Origin: Sarcodiotheca gaudichaudii | Lineage: Eukaryota; Rhodophyta; Florideophyceae; Gigartinales; Solieriaceae | NCBI GenBank assembly: GCA_032355985.1 | Contig: JAUKVZ010000008.1 | Location: 1 to 64,000 of the forward strand | Reading direction: 5' to 3' | Length of the DNA stretch: 64,000 nucleotides | Part shown: positions 9,301-15,344 of the stretch, piece after piece | Position numbering within the stretch: the stretch's first letter is position 1 | Layout: the number at the start of each line of letters is the position of its first letter | Program-made: the position numbers and the translations under genes | The notes under the pieces: model-generated | What the model was told of the DNA's origin: nothing | Database searches by the model: none | What the model saw: only the letters and a program-made list of their open reading frames with translations

Positions 9301-12300
9301 AGCGGCGGAACTGCGACGCAGGGAGTCGGAAACGGCCTAATCACGCTCCGGCGAATGTACGTCGATGGATCGACATTTCGAGACATGGTCTTTGCACACG
9401 ATTATCGAAACAGGCAAGTCTCGACGAAAACTCCGCTCAAGCCACATTATCTAATCGCCTACGACAATTTGAACCGTCCGATCAAGCATGCCCTATTTAA
9501 GACCGCCGCCGCGCCGACGGCAATTGACAGCGACCTATCGGACCGCGGTCGCCTGACAATCACGAGCTACAGCCAGCGTGGGACGGTGTGGCGCACTCAG
9601 CAGGCAATTGATGCGACGCAGTCGAGCCCGACGTATCTCGAGACGCACAACTGGTACGACGAGAACAGCCGCACTGTGGCGACATGGGAACCGACGAGAC
9701 CTGCGCGCAAATCTATCTACGACGGCCTTGGAAGAGTCATCACGTCGTATGTGACGGACCGTCGTGATGACGCGGCGCCCGGCTCCTCGGGCAATCACGC
9801 CGACGCCCTGGACGCAGACGGCGATGTCGTGCTCGAACAGACGGACTATCGATACATCGCCGATCGCGGCGTCGTGGATCTTGTCACTCAATACGCCCTC
9901 GTGCATGACGCGACGACAAGCGACACGGGCGATCTGGGCGACTTCACCGGCGGCGACGCCGACGAGGTCATCACGACGTTCAGCGGGACGTTCTATGACG
10001 ACGTCAATCGTCCGATTCGGCGTGTCGCCTTCGGCACGAATCAGACCGTCTACAAGCATGGCGGCACGGCGCCGACGATCACGCAGACGTCTCCACCGGA
10101 CGCCAATGACGCCGTCGCGACCAAGCTCGTGACCGAGATCGGGTACGACGCGCGCGGCCTCGCTGAGACGACGACCAGCCCCGACGAGATCGTCACGAAG
10201 ACCGTCTATGACGACATGAATCGGCGCATCGCGACGATCAAGAACTACGTCAACGCCGTGGTCGCGTGGAACTCCACGGACGACAGGTGGCAGGTCTCCA
10301 GCGGCCTCGACCACACGAAGATGGATGAGGACCGCGTGACGAGCTTCGTGTATGACGGCGCCGGCCACGTCATCAAGCAGGTGGCGCACTACCCGAGCGG
10401 CAGCGACACCGAACTCGTGCAGGAGACGGAGTATGTCTACGGCGTGAGCAAGGGCGCCGGCGCCGGGGACTCGGAGATCGGCTCCTACGATCTGCTTGCC
10501 GAGATCCGCTATCCCAACGAGTCCACCGGCGAGGCGGACTCCTCGGCGGCGTACACGGTCAAGCACGCCTACAACCGGTTGGGCGAGTTGATCTACATGA
10601 AGGATCAGAACCTCAACGTTCATGACTACACGAGGAACGCGCGAGGGCAAGTGACGCTGGATGAGGTCACCTTCGACGGCTCGACGACGATCAGTCAGTG
10701 GGTCGACCGCATCGAGACGACGTATGACGACTTCGGCCGGCCATCCACGGTGAAGACGAAGGACAACACGACGGTCCTCAATGCGGTGGAGTATGAGTAC
10801 GACTCGCTGTGGCACATCGATAAGATCAAGCAAGAGCCGGAGGGGGACATCGACGGGAGCACACTGGATGTGCAGTTCCTCTATTCGAACTCCGCGGGCT
10901 CGGCGAACAACTTCAGCCGCCTGACGCGCGTCACGTACCCGGACGGCTCGTCGATCAACTACGTCTACGGCATCGCGGGTGTGGGCGGCAATCCCGGCAG
11001 TGTCAACCATGAGATCAGCCGCCTGCAGACGATCGAGGAGAACGTGATCTTCGGTCCGGACATCGTGACGTACAGCTATCTCGGCCTCGGCCGTCACGCG
11101 ATCACGGATTACATCCAGCCTGACGTGCAGCTCGACTACGCGTTTGCGCATGACGGCGAGAAGGCGCAGGGTGAGTATCCGGGCTTCGATCAGTATGGGC
11201 GCGTGATCAGGCACGCTTGGACGGACGGCTCGTTTGATGAGCATGCGACGGACACGACGATCCCCAATGTGCCGCCGCTCTTCGAGGCGGGGTACGGCTA
11301 TGACAACGCGTCGAACCGCACATATATGTATGACGAGCGGCCGGGTGCGTCGTGGGACGATCGTGACTGGGAGTACTCGTATGACGGACTCGATCGCCTG
11401 AAGGAGGCCAACCGCGGCGTGCATGGCGGCTCATGGACAGACGGGCCTGGGAGCGAGAAGTACACACTCGACATGCTGGGCAACTGGGACGTCTTCGAGA
11501 AGGACGTCAATGGCGACGGCGACTACCTCGATGACGAGGAAGAGGATGATCGTGAGGCGAATGATGCGAACGAGTACACATCCGCCGTCTTCGCGATCGA
11601 CCGCTCGCGCATGGCCGATCCGAATGACACGGGGGGCTTCGCGGCGATCGACTATCAGCATGACGACAATGGGGTTGCCACGCTCTCAGACAAGTGGGTC
11701 GGCCCGGGCGACGCGGATGTAGTCGAAGTGACGTACACGCATGACGCGTGGAACCGGCTGGTGAAGGTCCAGTACGACGACGGCGGCGGCGATGAGACGC
11801 GCGGCGAGTATGAGTACAACGGTCTCGGACATCTTGTGGTCAAGCGTGGTGATATGGCGTTTCCATCCGCCGGCTTGGGTCCGACCGAGGAGCGATTCCT
11901 GTACTACGACGATCGGTGGAGGATCATCGAGACGCGCGTCGATGACTCATTCAATGAGACGATCGACAGGATCAACCAGCTTGTCTGGGGCGACAGGTAC
12001 ATCGACGACGCCGTGTTATTGCGCGAGAGCGACAACCTGGGCAACGACTCGCCCGCGACGACGTGGGAGCTGGAGTCCAATTACCTGACGGACGCGATGT
12101 TCAGCGCCGTTGGGCTGATCAATCAGTCGGCGGATCTGATCGAGCGTGTGCGTTACTCGCCGTATGGCGTCGCCAGGCATCATTACGCCGAGGATGTTGA
12201 TGGCGACGGCGATGTGGATAGCTCAGATGAAACTGCTGTGACAGCCGCCGATGGCAAAAAGATCGGCGACGTGGGCTACAAGGTGGAGCTTGATGTTGAC

Positions 12301-13104
12301 CGTGACGGCACGATCGAAGGAGTCGCCAGCCCGGGCGGCGCAGGGTTGGACGACCTCCTCGCCGTGCAGGCCATGACCAGCTTCGGAGCGCTGCCGGAGG
12401 GGTGGGTGTCGCTGCCCCATAGTTCAGGCGGGATCGAGAATTCAACTGCACTTCACGGAATGCAATTTGCCGCTTCGACTTTTCTGATTCAAGCAAGACA
12501 CCGTTGGCTCTCACCTTCAGAAGGAACCTGGGCGACGCGAGATCCAATGGGCCTAACCTCCGTACCCACGAGCGGTACAGAATTCGATTTATCAGAGAGA
12601 ATGAACCTCTATCAGTTCAGTCGTTCTAACCCTGTCGTGAATCTCGACCCATATGGCCTCTGCGCCAGGTACGTTCCAAACCCCGACGGTTTTGTAGGTC
12701 CCCCAGACTTGTACTGTGGCCGATCCGGCGCACGGGTTCCAGACTTTGATAGTACATTCCTAGCATGTTGCGCGGATCATGACACTTGTTATGGCAGATG
12801 TAATGCGACTACAAAGGCTGCTTGTGACACGACCTTTCATGCCTGCATGCGGCGTGCATGTAATCGCGTAAGATGGTACTTGCGAGGTCTTTGCAGAGAG
12901 GCGGCGAATACCTACCACGCTTTTGTGAGGGATCATGGGGGCACCGCGTGGAATGAAGCGAAAGCAGCGCATTGTACGTGCTGTGACGAATGGGACGATT
13001 GGCACGCAGGAAAACTGTGCGGGCCTATTCAGGATACACCGGAATGTGGCACTGGTGCGGGGGCAGGAGGCGGTGGTGCCGGAGGTGGAGGGGACGGAGA
13101 GTAG
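6304..13104 (+). CDS. Sec-exported RHS-repeat protein with phospholipase-A2-like C-terminal tip
   Basis: 2266 residues from an ATG with GGAG 8 bases upstream and a signal peptide ending near HANAG. A Cys-rich segment (about residues 78-125) and a PVDYVFGDKQEGTHD start of shell follow. Many RHS/YD units make up residues about 290-2040 (YDALGR-like words such as YDDFGRPS, YDGLDRL, YEYNGLGHLV). Two acidic DxDxDGxxD loops resembling dockerin/EF-hand calcium sites lie near residues 1962-1975 and 1998-2008. The RHS-associated core boundary is RHRWLSPSEGTWATRDPMGL, later NPVVNLDPYGL. After it, residues about 2120-2245 carry CCADHDTCY (2155-2163) and many Cys, the Ca-dependent phospholipase A2 active-site motif with His-Asp. 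RHS shells normally encase a variable C-terminal effector, so this tip would attack phospholipids. The tip is A+T-richer than the shell, as expected for an exchanged module. The gene looks intact. Confidence 0.9.
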   Translation: MKTGVLKSISRSRALFLGLAACAMSAHHANAGTGANADLFDSRLADGLQAGEGAIKRNSIFDSKSAGPVPGGAGVADEPGEGGGSCGFSCCNPGAFCVYRFEDDLGRCVFVGHCDIADAICEGNSPTEDTPGRDDMPSTQPVDYVFGDKQEGTHDLIVRLTGEDFILSRGYTSDPAFDGAGLVGENWFATAFRFIWEEDVPSDEPLLHMAGPPVRQITFEHDDAESRWEAGGPTPQYIIESDVTIDSNKYATYALIEPGFWRQDFYRPHDASGGFTATPATHEGLLLQESDMYGNTRTYTYEVFGTALSSDKHHARLGKIICVRPDTTTPVTEAEIRFTWQDDDTEPEAGRLLNVKVFRNTDAVAVETQRVEYTYKADGDGLPDDLGTEGDLIDVRKYVPVDESTGDVSTWRLLATQYRYHGGNENEETDTDGDSFIEVGGAHQLKAVFLPEQIEYFAQQYCEAHSTDDSVADGADELLSLDDVDDWFENIGGQSASQFALDAASKVVAQYEDAGEGRVVSQFIMSECGCGGGGTHGMFYYYDYFTYSPGSHSNGAIYHTLEVEERYWNGSSWALHRTHYLDSGPPVDGGVSYLMNRAIVSGSKKWVNHIEYDAASRTPIRNMSPAAMSSYTPGTSSVAPSYTASASSGLVQALTWTSDNRIEGEYVGDGDLGAIGNFTLVRKRTYDATRKHLITKIERFRVAGSSAANDVETVEFDYGFHTGGQNDVAWYVGESEAELVSENGPGGTYEKYHLFDAYGRKHWTRLQDGALIKREFDGDTGELTKIAQNALTTGIPSHSGLTSGWGRNSDGGKLVTQYAVDDLGRIQKITAPGDVERYVRREMTAVTERPDVEYYTEVSLPAEVDASNAKYSGPATITVMNASGDMIKTSDWSLNITTPGGLATAYSTNTELTRRTVNHDVSGLATSTKVWHDISGDKFYVTSRTFDRLGRTATVTNFVGTITRNTYDELNRIIKEEKGTDDSGTGSDDMTIVMEAFYDSGGTATQGVGNGLITLRRMYVDGSTFRDMVFAHDYRNRQVSTKTPLKPHYLIAYDNLNRPIKHALFKTAAAPTAIDSDLSDRGRLTITSYSQRGTVWRTQQAIDATQSSPTYLETHNWYDENSRTVATWEPTRPARKSIYDGLGRVITSYVTDRRDDAAPGSSGNHADALDADGDVVLEQTDYRYIADRGVVDLVTQYALVHDATTSDTGDLGDFTGGDADEVITTFSGTFYDDVNRPIRRVAFGTNQTVYKHGGTAPTITQTSPPDANDAVATKLVTEIGYDARGLAETTTSPDEIVTKTVYDDMNRRIATIKNYVNAVVAWNSTDDRWQVSSGLDHTKMDEDRVTSFVYDGAGHVIKQVAHYPSGSDTELVQETEYVYGVSKGAGAGDSEIGSYDLLAEIRYPNESTGEADSSAAYTVKHAYNRLGELIYMKDQNLNVHDYTRNARGQVTLDEVTFDGSTTISQWVDRIETTYDDFGRPSTVKTKDNTTVLNAVEYEYDSLWHIDKIKQEPEGDIDGSTLDVQFLYSNSAGSANNFSRLTRVTYPDGSSINYVYGIAGVGGNPGSVNHEISRLQTIEENVIFGPDIVTYSYLGLGRHAITDYIQPDVQLDYAFAHDGEKAQGEYPGFDQYGRVIRHAWTDGSFDEHATDTTIPNVPPLFEAGYGYDNASNRTYMYDERPGASWDDRDWEYSYDGLDRLKEANRGVHGGSWTDGPGSEKYTLDMLGNWDVFEKDVNGDGDYLDDEEEDDREANDANEYTSAVFAIDRSRMADPNDTGGFAAIDYQHDDNGVATLSDKWVGPGDADVVEVTYTHDAWNRLVKVQYDDGGGDETRGEYEYNGLGHLVVKRGDMAFPSAGLGPTEERFLYYDDRWRIIETRVDDSFNETIDRINQLVWGDRYIDDAVLLRESDNLGNDSPATTWELESNYLTDAMFSAVGLINQSADLIERVRYSPYGVARHHYAEDVDGDGDVDSSDETAVTAADGKKIGDVGYKVELDVDRDGTIEGVASPGGAGLDDLLAVQAMTSFGALPEGWVSLPHSSGGIENSTALHGMQFAASTFLIQARHRWLSPSEGTWATRDPMGLTSVPTSGTEFDLSERMNLYQFSRSNPVVNLDPYGLCARYVPNPDGFVGPPDLYCGRSGARVPDFDSTFLACCADHDTCYGRCNATTKAACDTTFHACMRRACNRVRWYLRGLCREAANTYHAFVRDHGGTAWNEAKAAHCTCCDEWDDWHAGKLCGPIQDTPECGTGAGAGGGGAGGGGDGE

Positions 13105-13242
13105 TTAGCGTTGGTAGTGGGGCGAGGACTCATCGATCTCCGATGCACCTCGAAAGGGGCTACCATGAAGTCACCTCTATACTCACTGGAAGCTCGGCGA
13201 TATCGATCTTCAGTGTCGGCATGAAGCGTACCAAATCCAAGG

Positions 13243-13857
13243 ATGTCGATGATGACACTTGATGCAATATATCTATTGGCGGGTGTTCTCGGAGGCATGG
13301 TCTTTGCCATCATCCTTGCAGCCGCACTCACTGCTACGGGCTATCGTCGTTGGATAGTCATTGTCGCGTCAGTGTTCGTGCCCGGAATTCGTTTGATTGT
13401 GATTTGGATTCTGCTTGGCCCGCCGTTCGCTGATCTCTTTCGATCCGGCCAGGGCAACTGCCTCAAGCTCCAAGGGATTCCCTTGTTGGTCGGTGGCCTC
13501 ATCGCAACCGTTTGTATCGCTGGGTTACTTAGGTCATCAAAGGTATTCTTACAACTTGCATTGATCACGCTGGCGACATCTCTATGGTATGCGCTCGCTC
13601 CATGCGGACCCGTCGAACTGGAGATGTTGCTCTCGGCGCGCCCCCTCTGGCATTTGGGATTCTACTATTGCCTACTTCGATGGGCGCGCATCGCAAGAGC
13701 TAAGAAGCCTCCGACCGAAGAATGTGCAGTCTGTTCCTACAACCTCATGGGGCTACCGAGCGGTGGATCATGTCCAGAGTGTGGATCGCCTATCTCAACT
13801 GCGAAGCGAGAGAAGAAGCAGTCTCTCACCACCATCTTTAGAGGCCTTATGCGGTAG
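13243..13857 (+). CDS. Multi-pass membrane protein with C-terminal zinc-ribbon motif
   Basis: 204 residues with about five hydrophobic segments (for example LLAGVLGGMVFAIILAAALT and WIVIVASVFVPGIRLIVIWI). A cytoplasmic-looking tail holds CAVCSYNLMGLPSGGSCPECG, a two-CxxC zinc-ribbon form very common in planctomycete membrane proteins. AAGGA stands just before the first ATG; the ATG at 13249 has better spacing and may be the true start. It lies 138 bases below the RHS gene on the same strand and shares its A+T-richer composition. In RHS loci the gene after the tip usually encodes the cognate protective protein, and a membrane protein would suit a phospholipase tip, but this role is inference: the zinc-ribbon family is broad and mostly uncharacterised. 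Confidence 0.75.
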   Translation: MSMMTLDAIYLLAGVLGGMVFAIILAAALTATGYRRWIVIVASVFVPGIRLIVIWILLGPPFADLFRSGQGNCLKLQGIPLLVGGLIATVCIAGLLRSSKVFLQLALITLATSLWYALAPCGPVELEMLLSARPLWHLGFYYCLLRWARIARAKKPPTEECAVCSYNLMGLPSGGSCPECGSPISTAKREKKQSLTTIFRGLMR

Positions 13858-13910
13858 CTAGCGTCTTTGTGGCGCACCACAGAGTTCAATTGACTCTGGT
13901 GTTCCTGCGC

Positions 13911-13994
13911 CCCGGCGCTTCATGGGATGATCGTGACTGGGAGTACTCGCATGACGGGCTTGATCATCTGACGGAGGCCAATCGCGGCGTTTGA
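13911..13994 (+). pseudogene. Fossil fragment of an RHS core
   Basis: About 84 bases closely resemble the part of the neighbouring RHS gene at about 11341-11424; the translated words SWDDRDWEYS and TEANRGV match that gene's YD-repeat shell. It lacks everything on either side and is plainly a broken remnant. The good but imperfect match suggests a fairly recent origin, by partial duplication or from an earlier RHS gene at this site. Confidence 0.8.
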
Positions 13995-14010
13995 CCTTTC
14001 CCCCAGAATC

Positions 14011-14046
14011 TGATCCACGTGGAGTGTTCGTCTCGGTGGTGGATCA
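14011..14046. repeat. Inverted repeat just after the RHS fossil
   Basis: TGATCCAC (14011-14018) and GTGGATCA (14039-14046) are perfect 8-base arms around a 20-base spacer. The repeat begins 16 bases after the end of the RHS fossil. No T-run follows, so a terminator is unlikely. It may mark a recombination scar or a binding site; chance cannot be ruled out. Confidence 0.35.
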
Positions 14047-14060
14047 AAGAGGATCTGGAC

Positions 14061-14216
14061 ATGGCATGTGAGAGGCGTTCGGTGAATGAAGTTGCGAAAA
14101 TGGTTCACGAAGCTGAAGTTCTGATCGCGAGCCATATCGGTCCTGATCTGATGATGGAACACATGAGGCAAGAGCTCTCGAAAAGAACTCCGTTGTTCAC
14201 AAGACGATGGTCGTGA
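14061..14216 (+). CDS. Doubtful small protein (51 aa)
   Basis: The frame begins MACERRSVNEVAKMVHEAEV after GAGG at good spacing and ends in a basic tail. The helical, amphipathic middle looks protein-like. There is no recognised family, and the region around it is remnant DNA, so this may be a leftover piece of a larger gene rather than a working one. Confidence 0.25.
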   Translation: MACERRSVNEVAKMVHEAEVLIASHIGPDLMMEHMRQELSKRTPLFTRRWS

Positions 14217-14360
14217 TGTCGAGAGTCTGAGATTCCGGCTTGTCCGTGCGCCAGATCCTCTCAGCCTGTGAACAACGAACGCAAGAGCGACGGAGTTGAT
14301 TGACAGGATCCTTTTCCCACAGGCTGGTATCTGCGGCCCGAAGGCGTCAGTTCCTGCGCA

Positions 14361-14395
14361 CAAAAAACGCCCGAAGCTTGCTCGCTTCGGGCGTT
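14361..14395 (-). terminator. Rho-independent terminator of tRNA-Asn
   Basis: AACGCCCGAAGC (14366-14377) and GCTTCGGGCGTT (14384-14395) form a perfect 12-base stem with a 6-base loop. On the minus strand the stem runs into a U-run (A-run at 14362-14367 on the plus strand). It begins directly after the 3' end of the tRNA. Confidence 0.9.
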
Positions 14396-14398
14396 GAA

Positions 14399-14470
14399 CT
14401 CCCCGAGTAGGACTCGAACCTACAACCTAGCGGTTAACAGCCGCTCGCTCTACCATTGAGCTATCGGGGA
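14399..14470 (-). tRNA. tRNA-Asn (anticodon GTT)
   Basis: On the minus strand the 72 bases fold as a full cloverleaf. The acceptor stem is TCCCCGA with TCGGGGA, the D arm GCTC/GAGC, and the anticodon arm AGCGG-CTGTTAA-CCGCT with GTT in the loop. The variable loop is AGGTT and the T arm GTAGG-TTCGAGT-CCTAC. The discriminator base is G and no CCA is encoded. A strong terminator follows. A decayed partial copy lies about 60 bases upstream. Confidence 0.96.
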
Positions 14471-14849
14471 AGACGGTGAACCAGGTGTCCCTGGTGCAGC
14501 GCGGAATCGAAACCAACTCACCTGATCCTAGCGGTCAAGCCCCGCGCGCCGGGACTCGCTCGGCCGTGGAGCTATCGGGGATCTGGATGCACGAAATCCC
14601 TTCTGGCGGGGCCTGAAGGGGGGGGTTCCCGGGGGTTGCCGGGAGGGGTGTGAAGATAGCCCTTCCGGCGCCAGAATCAAGTGTCGGCTTGCCAGCGGTT
14701 CGGCTTTCGCTACACTTCCCGGTCCTGTTCGGCGAGGGGCCCTGGGGGGTCTTTCGGTGGTGTCGGGCGGGGGTCGCCGCGGGGGCTGGAATTGGCCCTG
14801 GTGTGTGGCGACGGAGCCATGAATCCCTGATTGTGAGCCTGAGAACGTC
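14471..14849. other. Intergenic stretch between tRNA-Asn and rpmE
   Basis: About 380 bases. Apart from the decayed tRNA copy it holds a G-rich part (14615-14660) and the promoter side of the ribosomal protein gene. No coding frame is supported. Confidence 0.4.
14527..14581 (-). pseudogene. Decayed tRNA-like copy
   Basis: Two blocks of the neighbouring tRNA-Asn recur here in the same order: GAGCTATCGGGGA (13 bases, the acceptor and D-arm end) and CCTAGCGG followed by TCAA in place of TTAA. The stretch between them differs and the T arm is not preserved, so no cloverleaf forms. It is best read as a degenerate tandem duplicate. An attachment-site remnant of a tRNA-targeting element is the alternative. 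Confidence 0.6.
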
Positions 14850-15074
14850 ATGAAGGACATCCATCCGACTTTTTACCCGAGCTGCAAGGTGTATCACAAC
14901 GGCGAAGTTGTGATGACTGTGGGCGCGACTGTGCCTGAGATGCATGTTGACGTGTGGTCGGGATCGCATCCGTTCTTCACGGGCAAGCAGAGCTTTGTGG
15001 ACGCCGCGGGACGTGTTGAGAAGTTCCAGCGGAAGTTCCAGGGCGATTACTTCAAGAACAAAAAGAAGAAGTGA
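14850..15074 (+). CDS. rpmE: 50S ribosomal protein bL31
   Basis: 74 residues, the usual length. MKDIHPTFYPSCKVYHNGEV at the start and SGSHPFFTGKQSFVDAAGRV in the middle are classic bL31, and FQRKFQGDYFKNKKKK ends it. bL31 sits at the central protuberance and bridges the two ribosomal subunits. Only one Cys is present (residue 12), so the zinc-binding CxxC of the C+ form is missing and this is the C- type that works without zinc. It stands alone, with a terminator about 60 bases downstream. Confidence 0.95.
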   Translation: MKDIHPTFYPSCKVYHNGEVVMTVGATVPEMHVDVWSGSHPFFTGKQSFVDAAGRVEKFQRKFQGDYFKNKKKK

Positions 15075-15135
15075 GTTTGCGGCCGCGGGCGACTGCGGCG
15101 TGACTTGCTTCATTACGAGCCCCCGTCATTTGAAG

Positions 15136-15165
15136 GCCTGCCGCGGATTGCGGCGGGCTTTTTTT
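15136..15165 (+). terminator. Rho-independent terminator after rpmE
   Basis: GCCTGCCGC (15136-15144) pairs with GCGGCGGGC (15150-15158) across a 5-base loop, with one G-U pair, followed by seven T. It is placed to end the rpmE transcript. Confidence 0.9.
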
Positions 15166-15344
15166 GTGGGTTAAGGGGGACGGTGCGGCCGCGGTGGGCG
15201 GTGCGGGGGATTGGTGCGCCGGTTCGGGATTGGGTTGTCGTTTCAGGAAGGGTGCTGATGAGAAGGCTCGGCTTCTTTCGCATGGCTCTGGGCAGGGTCG
15301 TGGCGGGAGGCGGGGCATGAGACGACGGACCTGAACCGGAGGTC

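Larger units (their letters stand above)
13858..14398. other. Intergenic stretch with RHS fossil, inverted repeat and tRNA terminator
   Basis: About 540 bases between the membrane protein and tRNA-Asn. It contains a short RHS-core fossil (13911-13994), an inverted repeat (14011-14046), one doubtful small frame (14061-14216) and the terminator of the tRNA (14361-14395). No other gene is seen. It reads as scar tissue left by turnover of the RHS locus. Confidence 0.5.

Noticed and set aside
9535-11424. 629-residue minus-strand frame opposite the RHS gene
   Set aside because: It is a shadow of the G+C-rich RHS codons, with runs of Arg/Val/His and no ribosome-binding site.
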